Shown piece after piece: positions 54,101-62,926 of a DNA stretch of 64,000 nt. Position 1 is the stretch's first letter; each line of letters starts with the position of its first letter. The notes below the pieces were generated by a model that had not been told where the DNA came from, searched no databases, and saw only the letters and a list, made by a program, of their open reading frames with translations. The position numbers and the translations under genes are program-made. The stretch is from assembly GCA_040391135.1 (NCBI GenBank), contig JBEBYL010000005.1, forward strand, positions 62,001-126,000, in the 5' to 3' direction. The stretch comes from G025836975 sp040391135 (GTDB taxonomy: Bacteria > Pseudomonadota > Gammaproteobacteria > Burkholderiales > Burkholderiaceae_B).

Positions 54101-55211
54101 CCGGCGAGCCGTGAGCATCGTGTTCCCAGGGCTCGATGGCATCGTCGAAGCGCAGGTTGGACACGGTGAAGCCGGTCAGGCCCGCCTTGGGCTTGGAGCC
54201 CCGGCCGGTTGCGCCCTCGTCGCGTATCTCGCCGCCCGCGCCGGTCGAGGCGCCCGGAAACGGGGCAATCGCGGTCGGATGGTTGTGCGTTTCCACCTTC
54301 ATCAGCGTATGCACGGTGGCCGGATAATGCCCGTAGGCTGTTGTCTCGGCATCGCGGCCGGCATGGAAAAGCGTGGCCGGTCCGCCCGCCATGATCGCGG
54401 CATTGTCCGAATACGCCACCACCGTGCCCACAGGCTGGGCGGCGTGGGTCGCGCGTATCATTCCAAACAAGGTATTGGGCTGCTCCTGGCCATCGATGAC
54501 CCATTGCGCGTTGAAGATCTTGTGGCGGCAATGCTCGCTGTTGGCTTGCGCGAACATCATCAGTTCGACGTCGGTCGGATTGCGGCCCAATTGCCGGAAA
54601 GCGGCTTCAAGATACTCGATTTCATCGTCGGACAAGGCCAGGCCCAAGGCGCTGTTCGCCTCGATGAGCGCCGCCTGGCCCTCGCCGACGACATCGATGG
54701 TTTGTATGGACTTGCCCGGCAGCGAGGCGAACAAGGCCTTGCCGTCGAAGGAGGTATCGACCACGGTCTCGGTCATGCGGTCATGCAGGCAGGCGGCTAT
54801 GCTTTCGAGTTGCGCGGCATCGAACGGCTTGGAACCCAATAAGCCCCGGGCCGGCGTCACGACGTAGCGTACGCCCCGCTCGACGCGGCGCACCGGCGAC
54901 AGCCCGCAATTATGCGCAATATCGGTCGCCTTGCTGGCCCAGGGCGAAACCGTGCCCAGGCGTGGAATTACCCGCAAGACCAGTGAATTCTTGCCTTCCT
55001 TGCCGGCTTCGCCCGCAACGCCGTAATCCAGAAGCTGCTCCAGCCGGTTCTGGTCCTGTGGGCTTAGGGCGGCGTCGGTCCAGACATAGTGCTCGTAGCG
55101 GCCGCCTATGTCGGCGACGGGCAGGCCAAGATCGGCAAACCGCTTCAGCAGCCGCTCGCGGCGAAACGAAGACAAGACCGGGGAGCCAAGGAAATACTGG
55201 ATAGAAGTCAC
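51156..55211 (-). CDS. purL: Phosphoribosylformylglycinamidine synthase, large single-chain type
   Basis: A 1351-residue enzyme of purine synthesis converting FGAR to FGAM with glutamine and ATP. Domains in order: N-terminal PurS-like part, linker with [20 protein letters not shown], two AIRS-synthetase-like halves ([20 protein letters not shown] and [20 protein letters not shown]), and the C-terminal glutaminase with [20 protein letters not shown], the catalytic cysteine in [17 protein letters not shown] and the closing [12 protein letters not shown]. The start is GTG 55211, without a clear ribosome-binding site. Length is normal for proteobacterial PurL. Confidence 0.98.
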   Translation of the reverse strand: [1351 protein letters not shown]

Positions 55212-55334
55212 GGTGCAATGCGGGGAAATGAAGGGAAAGGCTACATTTTACCCGTTTGCCATGCATGGAAGGATTATCGCCGCAAGCCGCGCGCCCGTTG
55301 CCGCGGCGCCGGGCGGGTCCGCGACGGACGGCGC

Positions 55335-55892
55335 CTAATGATCGGGGTAAATCACTTCCAGGATATCCAGCTCGTCGATGCCGGCGGGCGTGCGCAAGGT
55401 GACCGTATCGCCTTCGCGCGCCTTGAGCAATGCGCGGGCGACAGGCGAGATCCAGCTAATCTTGCCTTGCAGCGGTTCGGCCTCGTCCACGCCCACGATG
55501 GTCACGCGGAACTCTTCGCCGGCCTTGTCCGAATACACCACCGTGGCGCCGAAAAAGACCTGCTCCTTGTTGGGCTGCGTGGCCGGATCAACCACTTCGG
55601 CGATTTCCAGGCGCTTGGTCAGGAAGCGCATACGGCGATCGATTTCCCGCAGGCGCTTCTTGCCGTACAAATAATCGCCGTTTTCGGAGCGGTCACCATT
55701 GGATGCCGCCCAGGAAACGACCTGTACGACCGATGGACGCTCCTCGGTCATCAGATGCGCCAGCTCTTGGCGCAGGCGCGCATAGCCCTGCGTCGTTATG
55801 TAGTTCTTGGTGCCCGCGGGCAGCTTCACCGCGTCGGGGCCGAGATCGTCGTCATCGTCGTTCTCGGACTCTTTGACAAATGCTTTATTCAT
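55335..55892 (-). CDS. greB: Transcription elongation factor GreB
   Basis: A 185-residue Gre factor. The coiled-coil N-terminal domain starts at TKNYITTQGYARLRQELAHL, includes the basic KKRLREIDRRMRFLTKRLEI and the acidic tip around NGDRSENGDYLYG, and the C-terminal FKBP-like part has FFGATVVYSDKAGEEFRVTI and SWISPVARALLKAREGDTV. RRMRFLTKRLE is the GreB rather than GreA form. An acidic N-terminal extension (ESENDDDDDLGPD) precedes the fold. I chose ATG 55892; the frame upstream to 56330 lies opposite the PHP gene and is not Gre. Confidence 0.95.
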   Translation of the reverse strand: MNKAFVKESENDDDDDLGPDAVKLPAGTKNYITTQGYARLRQELAHLMTEERPSVVQVVSWAASNGDRSENGDYLYGKKRLREIDRRMRFLTKRLEIAEVVDPATQPNKEQVFFGATVVYSDKAGEEFRVTIVGVDEAEPLQGKISWISPVARALLKAREGDTVTLRTPAGIDELDILEVIYPDH

Positions 55893-55933
55893 GGCAATAC
55901 AAAAAATAGATGGCGAGCGCCGAAAATCGGGAC

Positions 55934-56791
55934 TCAGACCCAATCGTGCCAGATGGGCGTCAGGCCGGCGGGCAAGGCTGGGATTTCCCCCAGATCGAGT
56001 TTGCCCTCTTTGGGACTGTGGAAGTCCGATCCGCAAGAAGCCAGGAAGCCGTAGCGGCGCGCAACCTGCGCGTACTCGACATATTGATCCGGCCTGTGGC
56101 TGCCGGTCACGACCTCGATGGCCGTACCGCCCAGTTCCTTGAACCGGTCGAACAAGGCGTCGAACTGCAGCGGCGTGTAGTCGTAGCGGCCCGGATGGGC
56201 GATGGCGGCGCGGCCGCCCGCGCCGACGATCCAGCCGACGGCCTGTTCCAGCGTGGACCAATGCACGGGAACGTAGCCCGGCCGGCCGTCGCCCAGGTAT
56301 TTGTCGAAAACCGCCTGCATGGTCTTGCAATGGCCTTTTTCGACCATGTAGCGCGCAAAGTGAGTGCGGCTGATCAGCGACGGGTTGGCGGCGTAGGGCA
56401 AGGCGCCCTCGTAGCTGCCCGGTATGCCCAGCTCCGTGAGCCTATCGGCCATCTTGCGCGCCCGCACTGCGCGGCCCTGGCGTATGCCTTCAAGCCCCGC
56501 CTGCAATGGACCGTCGCTCTCGTCGACGCCCAGACCCAGTATATGCACGGTATGGCCGGAAAAAGTCACCGAGATCTCGACGCCCGTGATGAACGACATC
56601 CCCAGCGATTCGGCGCTGCGCCTGGCTTCGGCCAGGCCCGAAAGTTCATCGTGATCCGTCAGCGCCCAAAGCTCCACGCCATTGGCGTGCGCGCGCGCGG
56701 CCACCTCCGAAGGCGTCAGGACGCCATCGGACATCGTGGAATGACAGTGCAGATCGACCTTGATGTCTGGACTCCGGTTGGGTGCATGCAA
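55934..56791 (-). CDS. PHP-domain phosphoesterase (RNase AM / YciV type)
   Basis: A 285-residue PHP protein. The metal motifs are DLHCHSTMSDGVLTPSEVAA, LWALTDHDELSGLAEA, FITGVEISV and LASCGSDFHSPKEGKLDLG. The match is to the 3',5'-nucleoside bisphosphate phosphatase / 5'-3' exonuclease group (YciV/RnaM), which also trims 5' ends of rRNA in E. coli. Located between greB and an alpha/beta hydrolase, all on the minus strand. Confidence 0.92.
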   Translation of the reverse strand: MHAPNRSPDIKVDLHCHSTMSDGVLTPSEVAARAHANGVELWALTDHDELSGLAEARRSAESLGMSFITGVEISVTFSGHTVHILGLGVDESDGPLQAGLEGIRQGRAVRARKMADRLTELGIPGSYEGALPYAANPSLISRTHFARYMVEKGHCKTMQAVFDKYLGDGRPGYVPVHWSTLEQAVGWIVGAGGRAAIAHPGRYDYTPLQFDALFDRFKELGGTAIEVVTGSHRPDQYVEYAQVARRYGFLASCGSDFHSPKEGKLDLGEIPALPAGLTPIWHDWV

Positions 56792-56809
56792 AGGAATAGT
56801 TTACGCCGC

Positions 56810-57757
56810 TTACGCCATCAGGAAACGCGCAATGGGATCGATTTCATCGTCGCTGCGCAAGGTGGGTGCGTGGCCCACGTTGGGCACGCTATGCAAACGG
56901 GCTTGCGGATTGCGCTCCAGCATCTGGCGGGCGGTTTCGGGCGTCAGCAGATCGGACTGTTCGCCCCGCAGGACCAGTATAGGCGATGCAATGCTTTCAT
57001 AGGCAGCCCACAATACGGCCTCGGATACCCTTACGCTGTCTTCGGATTGCCCGGCGAACGGTTCGGCAATGCGCAGATCATAATGCTTGACCCACTCATC
57101 GCCCTGTTGATTGAACACATGGCGGGTAAGCTCTTCCCAACCCTGGCGATCGTGCTGCCCGAATCCGGCCGATACGCTGTGGACATAGTCGACCGCCTGC
57201 TCGAATGTGGCAAACCGCATGGGCTGCCCGACATATTCGGCAATGCGCACGAGGCCCGGAAAGTTCAGGGTGGGGCCGATGTCGTTGAACACGATCTTGC
57301 CCAGGCGCAAAGTCTGGTCGGCTGGAAGGCCGAAGGGCCCACGGGCAGGCCTGCCTGCGGTCGACATGGCCAGCGTGCCGGCCAGGCCCATGCCGATCAA
57401 TCCGCCCATGGATGTGCCCACCCAATCCAGCTGCGCGGGATTGAGCCGCGCGATCAGGGTAAGCATATCGGCCACGTATTGCGGCACGACATAGCCGGCG
57501 GCATTGATCAGCCAGTCCGACTTTCCGCGCCCGACCACATCGGGGCAGACCACGCGATAGTGCGCCGAAAGGCGCCGGGCCAATTGATCGAAATCGCGGC
57601 CGGTGCGCGTCAGGCCGTGCACGCACAGCAAGACCCTGTCGTTGTCCGGATCACCCCATTCCCAATAAGCCATGCGATGCGTGCCGGCGGGGCTGGCGCA
57701 CATGACGAACTCCAGCCTGGGCTGCTGTGTTCCGTATGATGAAGACGCTTGGGTCAT
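56810..57757 (-). CDS. Alpha/beta hydrolase
   Basis: A 315-residue hydrolase: LLCVHGLTRTGRDFDQLARR at the oxyanion site, VVCPDVVGRGKSDWL, the nucleophile elbow DWVGTSMGGLIGMGLAGTLA (serine in GTSMGG) and VPNVGHAPTLRSDDEI with the histidine. The LRGEQSDLLTPETARQML stretch holds the acid. Substrate unknown. A run of eight C on the minus strand (57792-57785) lies 28 bases before its ATG. Confidence 0.9.
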   Translation of the reverse strand: MTQASSSYGTQQPRLEFVMCASPAGTHRMAYWEWGDPDNDRVLLCVHGLTRTGRDFDQLARRLSAHYRVVCPDVVGRGKSDWLINAAGYVVPQYVADMLTLIARLNPAQLDWVGTSMGGLIGMGLAGTLAMSTAGRPARGPFGLPADQTLRLGKIVFNDIGPTLNFPGLVRIAEYVGQPMRFATFEQAVDYVHSVSAGFGQHDRQGWEELTRHVFNQQGDEWVKHYDLRIAEPFAGQSEDSVRVSEAVLWAAYESIASPILVLRGEQSDLLTPETARQMLERNPQARLHSVPNVGHAPTLRSDDEIDPIARFLMA

Positions 57758-57784
57758 GTCGGCTGCTCACTCTTTTTAGGTGTA

Positions 57785-57792
57785 GGGGGGGG
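57785..57792. repeat. Homopolymer of eight G/C between lpdV and the hydrolase gene
   Basis: Eight G on the plus strand, that is eight C on the minus strand, about 28 bases upstream of the hydrolase start. Such tracts vary by slippage in Bordetella-type promoters; here that is only a possibility. Confidence 0.6.
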
Positions 57793-57834
57793 TCAGAGGA
57801 ACACCGATTGTAGCGTCAGATATTTCAGCGCGGA

Positions 57835-59226
57835 TCAGATGTGCAAAGCGTGGCCCAGCGCCCGAAGCGCCGCTTCCTGCACGGCTTCTCCCAAGGAAGG
57901 ATGCGCGTGGATGGATCCAGCGACATCTTCCAGCCGCGCGCCCATTTCCAGCGACTGGCCAAAGGCGGCGGACAATTCGGAAACGCCGCGCCCCACCGCC
58001 TGCCATCCGACAATCAGGTGATTGTCGCGCCGGGCCACCACGCGGACGAAACCAACGGTGGACTCGAGCGTCATCGCGCGCCCATTGGCGGAAAACGGAA
58101 ACTCGGCGCTTATGCAATCCAGGCCGACTTGCGCAGCGCCTTGCGGCGACAGGCCGGCCGCCACGATCTCGGGATCGGTGAAGCACACGGCGGCAATGGC
58201 GGCGGGAGAGAAGCGGCGGCGCTTGCCGGCAATGATCTCCGCCACCATTTCGCCCTGGGCCATGGCCCGATGCGCCAGCATGGGTTCGCCGGCAAGGTCG
58301 CCGATCGCCCATACATTGCGCATGGAGGTCCGGCATTGTTCGTCGATGCGCACAGCCTGCCCTTCCATGTCCAGCATCAGCGATTCCAGTCCTTCGCTGC
58401 GCGGCCGGCGGCCTACGGCGACCAGCACCTGCTCCACCGCCAAACCGGACTCTTCGCCTTCCGCGCTCTGTATCCGCAATACCCCGCCCGCCGAGTCCAT
58501 GCCCAGGACTCGGCTGGACAGATGCAGCGCCACACCCAGCTTCTTCAAGGCCGCCAGAACGGGCTTGGAAAGATCGGCGTCGTAGGTCGGCAGGATGCGG
58601 TCCTGCGCCTCGACGATATCAACCTCCACGCCCAGCTTGCGATAAGCCATGCCCAGCTCAAGTCCGATATAGCCGGCGCCCACGACCGCCAGACGCTTGG
58701 GCAGGCTGGCCGGCGACAGCGCCTGGGTGGAGGACACGACAGGACCGCCGAAGGGCAAAAACGGCAGCTCCACAGGCTGGGAGCCCGTGGCCAGCAGCAG
58801 GTGTTCGCAGGTGATGCGCAATGGCTGACCCGCCTCCTTGCCGAGATCAACTTCGACGGTCTTGCCGTCGATGATGCGCGCCCATCCTTTTACAAGCCGC
58901 ACGCCATTTTTTTTCAGCAAAGCCGCCACGCCGCCGGTGAGGCGGCCGACAATGCCGTCCTTCCATGCCACCGTCCGGGCGATGTCGATGCTGGCGGACG
59001 AAGCGCGAATGCCCAAGGGGGAACCGTCCGCGAACTGGGCCAGTTGATGAAACTCCTGGGCGGCGTGTATGAGCGCCTTGGAAGGAATGCAGCCTATGTT
59101 CAGGCAGGTTCCACCCACGTTCTCGCCTTCGACAAGGACGGTGGGGATGCCCAGCTGGCCGGCGCGTATGGCGGCGACATAGCCGCCGGGACCGCCGCCG
59201 ATGATCAATAAGGTAGTGGATTGCAT
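57835..59226 (-). CDS. lpdV: Dihydrolipoyl dehydrogenase, E3 of the branched-chain keto-acid complex
   Basis: A 463-residue flavoprotein that reoxidises the lipoyl arm with NAD. The FAD loop LLIIGGGPGGYVAAIRAGQL, the redox-active cysteines in VGGTCLNIGCIPSKALIHAA, the NAD motif LAVVGAGYIGLELGMAYRKL, RNVWAIGDLAGEPMLAHRAM and the C-terminal base histidine with AHPSLGEAVQEA are visible. It is the last gene of the four-gene operon, 9 bases after the E2 gene, so it is the dedicated Lpd rather than the general one. Confidence 0.95.
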   Translation of the reverse strand: MQSTTLLIIGGGPGGYVAAIRAGQLGIPTVLVEGENVGGTCLNIGCIPSKALIHAAQEFHQLAQFADGSPLGIRASSASIDIARTVAWKDGIVGRLTGGVAALLKKNGVRLVKGWARIIDGKTVEVDLGKEAGQPLRITCEHLLLATGSQPVELPFLPFGGPVVSSTQALSPASLPKRLAVVGAGYIGLELGMAYRKLGVEVDIVEAQDRILPTYDADLSKPVLAALKKLGVALHLSSRVLGMDSAGGVLRIQSAEGEESGLAVEQVLVAVGRRPRSEGLESLMLDMEGQAVRIDEQCRTSMRNVWAIGDLAGEPMLAHRAMAQGEMVAEIIAGKRRRFSPAAIAAVCFTDPEIVAAGLSPQGAAQVGLDCISAEFPFSANGRAMTLESTVGFVRVVARRDNHLIVGWQAVGRGVSELSAAFGQSLEMGARLEDVAGSIHAHPSLGEAVQEAALRALGHALHI

Positions 59227-59235
59227 GCTGATCCG

Positions 59236-60600
59236 TCACTCCACAAACAACAGCGCCGGGCACTCGAGCAGGCTGCGGATGCGTTGTATGAACTCGGCGG
59301 CGTGCATGCCGTCCACGACGCGATGATCGAAAGAAGACGATAGATTCATCATCTTGCGGGCCACGACGGCGCCGCCCACGATCATCGGACGCTCGACGAT
59401 GCGGTTGACGCCCACGATGGCCACTTCGGGATGGTTGATGACAGGCGTGGATACGATGCCGCCCAGCGCGCCCAGGCTGGTCAGCGTGATTGTCGACCCG
59501 CCAAGCTCGTCGCGTGCCGCGCTGCCGCTGCGGGCCGCTTCGGCCAGGCGCGCGACCTCGACGGCGCAGGCCCAGATATCCAGCGCCTCGGCATGGCGCA
59601 CAACCGGCACCATCAGTCCGGCTTCGGTCTGCGCCGCAATGCCAAGGTGAACGGCCTCGTAATGCGTAACGACACCGGCCTGGTCATCGTAGCGGGCGTT
59701 GATTTGCGGGTAGTCCCGCAAAGCCAGCACCATGGCGCGGGCCAGCAAGGGCAGGATGGTCAGCTTGCCCCGCTGCACGCCCCATTGCGCATTCAAGCGC
59801 CCACGCAGGGCTTCCAGTTCAGTCACGTCGATTTCCTCGACATAGGTGAAATGAGGAATGCGGCGCTTGGACTCCTGCATTTTCTCGGCGATTTTGCGGC
59901 GCAGGCCGATGACGGGAATCTGCCGCTCCCCATCGCGTTGCGCATAAGCGATGGCCCGGGTCGCGCCGGCAGCCGCCGCCGGGCCGCGCGCCGCATAGGC
60001 ATCCAGGTCGGCATGGGTGATCTGGCCCGCCGCTCCGGTGCCTGGGACATATTGCAGCTCGATGCCCAGATCCCAGGCGCGCTTGCGCACCGCCGGCGAC
60101 GCCAGCGGCTTTTCGCCTTCGGGTCGAGCGGGCCGCCCGGCGCAGGCCTGACCGGATACATTTGCCGGCTTCGCGCGCGCGTCCACGGCGGGTTGGCTAT
60201 CGCTTGCGCCGGGAACGCCGGGACTGGGGCTACCGGCCACATCCGTAGCGGCGCCCGCGGCGTCATCGGCGGGCGCCGCGGCAAGGGCTTGACCAGCCTT
60301 GGAAGATCCGGCCCCTGCTTGCGCGCGGGCGGCGGATGCCTTCCCTGCATTGCCCTCGCCTTCGACTTCCAGGCGTATCAGCTCGGAGCCCACGGCCATG
60401 ACCTCGCCGACCTTGCCGCCCAGCGCCAGCACCTTGCCGTGGACAGGCGATGGCACTTGAACGGTCGCCTTGTCGGTCATGACATCGGCCAGCAATTGAT
60501 CTTCGACCACATTGTCGCCTGGCTGCACATGCCATTCGACCAGCTCCACCTCGGCGATGCCTTCGCCGATATCGGGCATTTTTATGATGTGCGTTCCCAT
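59236..60600 (-). CDS. bkdB: Branched-chain alpha-keto acid dehydrogenase E2 (dihydrolipoyl acyltransferase)
   Basis: A 454-residue E2. One lipoyl domain at about residues 3-78 (IKMPDIGEGIAEVELVEWHV, lipoyl lysine in MTDKATVQVPSPV), a long Ala/Pro-rich linker, the E3/E1-binding domain (SPAVRKRAWDLGIELQYVPG), and the catalytic domain with MNLSSSFDHRVVDGMHAAEF, the DHRxxDG motif. ATG 60600 has GGAAGGGAGG upstream; a longer frame to 60714 is inside the E1beta gene and lacks a match. Starts 2 bases after the E1beta stop. Confidence 0.96.
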   Translation of the reverse strand: MGTHIIKMPDIGEGIAEVELVEWHVQPGDNVVEDQLLADVMTDKATVQVPSPVHGKVLALGGKVGEVMAVGSELIRLEVEGEGNAGKASAARAQAGAGSSKAGQALAAAPADDAAGAATDVAGSPSPGVPGASDSQPAVDARAKPANVSGQACAGRPARPEGEKPLASPAVRKRAWDLGIELQYVPGTGAAGQITHADLDAYAARGPAAAAGATRAIAYAQRDGERQIPVIGLRRKIAEKMQESKRRIPHFTYVEEIDVTELEALRGRLNAQWGVQRGKLTILPLLARAMVLALRDYPQINARYDDQAGVVTHYEAVHLGIAAQTEAGLMVPVVRHAEALDIWACAVEVARLAEAARSGSAARDELGGSTITLTSLGALGGIVSTPVINHPEVAIVGVNRIVERPMIVGGAVVARKMMNLSSSFDHRVVDGMHAAEFIQRIRSLLECPALLFVE

Positions 60601-60602
60601 GC

Positions 60603-61691
60603 TCACGCCCTCCCTTCCTGTCCAGCGGCTTTCGAGGACGTCGACGCCAGGGCCCCATCCATGACCTTTCTGAACGCGCCGGCCAAACGGGCCGGACTGG
60701 GAAAGTAGGCCCATTCATGCGCATGGGGATAAGGCGTATCCCAGCCGGCCACGCGCTCTATGGGCGCTTCAAGGTGGTAGAAGCAATGCTCCTGGACCAG
60801 CGTGGCCAGCTCGGCCCCGAAACCGCTGGTCTGTGTGGCCTCGTGCACCACCACGCAACGGCCGGTCTTCTTGACCGATGCCACGATGGTGTCCAGATCC
60901 AGCGGCCACAAGCTGCGCAGGTCGATGATCTCGGCATCGATGCCGGACTCCCTGGCGGCGACCTCGGACACGAAGACCATGGTGCCGTAGGTCAGCACCG
61001 TAAGGTCGGTTCCGGGCCGGAAGATGGAAGCCGATTCCAGCGGCACGGTGTAGTAGCCCTCGGGGACATTGCCCAGGGGATGCTTGGACCAGGGCACCAC
61101 GGGCTGGTCGTGATGGCCGTCGAACGGTCCGTTGTACAGGCGCTTGGGTTCCAGGAAAATAACCGGATCGTCGCATTCGATGGCCGCAATCAACAAGCCT
61201 TTCGCATCGTAGGGATTGGACGGCATGACCGTGCGCAAACCGGTGACGTGCGTGAAGAGCGCCTCGGGACTCTGGCTGTGCGTCTGGCCGCCGTAGATGC
61301 CGCCGCCGCTGGGCATGCGTATCGTCAAGGGCGCGATGAACTCACCGGCCGAGCGATAGCGCAGGCGCGCGGCCTCGGACACGATCTGGTCGGTGGCCGG
61401 GTAAAAATAATCGGCGAACTGGATTTCGACCACGGGCCGCAGGCCGTAGGCCCCCATGCCCACCGCCGCCCCGACAATGCCGCCTTCCGATATGGGCGCA
61501 TCGAAGACCCGGTTGCGGCCGTACTTGGCCTGCAAGCCTTCGGTGCAGCGGAACACGCCGCCGAAATAGCCTACGTCCTGCCCGAAGATGACGACCTTGT
61601 CGTCGCGCGCCAGCATGACATCCATGGCCGAGCGCAAGGCCTGGATCATGGTCATGGGCGTCGTGGCCTGCTGTATGGAACGGGTATCCAT
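60603..61691 (-). CDS. bkdA2: 2-oxoisovalerate dehydrogenase E1 beta subunit
   Basis: A 362-residue E1beta. MIQALRSAMDVMLARDDKVV, FGQDVGYFGGVFRCTEGLQA, SEGGIVGAAVGMGAYGLRPV, EIQFADYFYPATDQIVSEAA and PSGGGIYGGQTHSQSPEAL are diagnostic of the branched-chain rather than the pyruvate enzyme. It begins 2 bases before the E1alpha stop and forms the alpha2beta2 heterotetramer with it. Confidence 0.96.
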   Translation of the reverse strand: MDTRSIQQATTPMTMIQALRSAMDVMLARDDKVVIFGQDVGYFGGVFRCTEGLQAKYGRNRVFDAPISEGGIVGAAVGMGAYGLRPVVEIQFADYFYPATDQIVSEAARLRYRSAGEFIAPLTIRMPSGGGIYGGQTHSQSPEALFTHVTGLRTVMPSNPYDAKGLLIAAIECDDPVIFLEPKRLYNGPFDGHHDQPVVPWSKHPLGNVPEGYYTVPLESASIFRPGTDLTVLTYGTMVFVSEVAARESGIDAEIIDLRSLWPLDLDTIVASVKKTGRCVVVHEATQTSGFGAELATLVQEHCFYHLEAPIERVAGWDTPYPHAHEWAYFPSPARLAGAFRKVMDGALASTSSKAAGQEGRA

Positions 61692-61693
61692 GA

Positions 61694-62926
61694 TCACACC
61701 CCCAGTTGCTGGCGCTGGCGGCGCAGATGCCAGGGCATGTCTTTGTAGACATCCTCGAACATGGTCGCGACGCTGGAGGTCTTGCCGGTGGCCAGCGTGC
61801 CATGGCTTTCCGCCTGCTTCTGCGCGGCGATGACTTCGGCTTCGTATTCCATCTGCGTGCGCTGGTGTTCGTCTTCGGACCATGCACCCGCCGCAATAAG
61901 GTGCCGCTTCAGGCGATCGATGGGATCGCCCAGCGGAAAACGGGCCCAGTCGTCGGCCGGCCGGTACTTGGACGGATCGTCCGAGGTCGAATGCGGGCCG
62001 GCGCGGTAGCTGACCCATTCGATCAAGGTAGGCCCCAAATTGTTGCGGGCGCGTTCAACCGCCCATTTCGACGCGGCGTACACGGCCAGGAAGTCGTTGC
62101 CGTCGACCCGCAGCGAGGCAATGCCGCTGCCGATGCCGCGCGCGGCGAAGGTGGTGCTTTCGCCGCCCGCCAGGGCCTGGAAGGTGGAAATGGCCCACTG
62201 ATTGTTGATGACATTAAGAATCACCGGCGCCTGGTACACATGCGCGAAGGTCAAGGCGGTCTGGAAGTCCGCCGCGGCCGTCGCCCCGTCGCCTATCCAT
62301 GCCGAGGCGATCTTGGTATCGCCCTGGATGGCGGACGCCATGGCCCAGCCCACCGCCTGCACGAACTGCGTGGCCAGGTTGCCGGATATCGAAAAAAAAC
62401 CGCGCTCGCGCATGGAATACATGACGGGCAACTGCCGGCCCTTCAGGCGGTCGCACTCGTTCGAGAAAAGCTGGCACATCATGTCGACCAGCGGCACGTC
62501 CTGCGCGATCAGCAGGTTCTGCTGGCGATAAGACGGAAAACACATGTCGCCCGGCGACAGGGCCAGCATCTGCGCGGCGCCGATGGCCTCTTCGCCCAGG
62601 CTTTGCATGTAGAAGGACATTTTCTTTTGCCGCTGGGCGATCAGCATGCGCGCATCGTAGATACGCGTCTTGATCATGGTCTGCAAGCCCTTGCGCAGCA
62701 AGTCGGGCTCTATGGGTTCGGCCCAGGGCCCCACCGCCTTGCCTTCATCGTCCAGGACACGAACCAGCGTATAAGCCAGATCGGCGGTATCGGCGGCGGA
62801 GGTATCGATGGGAGGCTTGCGGACGGCGCCGGCGGGAGCCAGGCGCAAATAGGAGAAATCTGTGGCATGGCCGGGTCGCCCCGAAGGCTCGGGCACGTGC
62901 AGCCGTAAAGGAAGTGCTTGTCTCAT
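61694..62926 (-). CDS. bkdA1: 2-oxoisovalerate dehydrogenase E1 alpha subunit
   Basis: A 410-residue E1alpha. The thiamine diphosphate motif is IASAWIGDGATAAADFQTAL ending at NVINNQWAIST (GDG-x-NN type). SLGEEAIGAAQMLALSPGDM, FPSYRQQNLLIAQDVPLVDM and the loop YRAGPHSTSDDPSKYRP with phosphorylation-type serines are branched-chain specific. ATG 62926 starts the conserved region; a frame reaching 63274 lies in the ComEC gene and is rejected. First gene of the operon for catabolism of valine, leucine and isoleucine keto acids. No bkdR regulator is adjacent. Confidence 0.96.
   Translation of the reverse strand: MRQALPLRLHVPEPSGRPGHATDFSYLRLAPAGAVRKPPIDTSAADTADLAYTLVRVLDDEGKAVGPWAEPIEPDLLRKGLQTMIKTRIYDARMLIAQRQKKMSFYMQSLGEEAIGAAQMLALSPGDMCFPSYRQQNLLIAQDVPLVDMMCQLFSNECDRLKGRQLPVMYSMRERGFFSISGNLATQFVQAVGWAMASAIQGDTKIASAWIGDGATAAADFQTALTFAHVYQAPVILNVINNQWAISTFQALAGGESTTFAARGIGSGIASLRVDGNDFLAVYAASKWAVERARNNLGPTLIEWVSYRAGPHSTSDDPSKYRPADDWARFPLGDPIDRLKRHLIAAGAWSEDEHQRTQMEYEAEVIAAQKQAESHGTLATGKTSSVATMFEDVYKDMPWHLRRQRQQLGV

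Noticed and set aside
55893..56330. N-terminal extension of greB to give 331 residues
   Set aside because: The extra part lies in the PHP gene in another frame and has no Gre similarity; ATG 55892 gives normal GreB.
55910..57739. 609-residue open frame on the plus strand
   Set aside because: It is antisense to the PHP phosphatase and the alpha/beta hydrolase, both with intact catalytic motifs; its translation has no recognisable fold.
57841..59211. 456-residue open frame opposite lpdV
   Set aside because: Almost exactly antisense to the flavoprotein gene; composition artefact.
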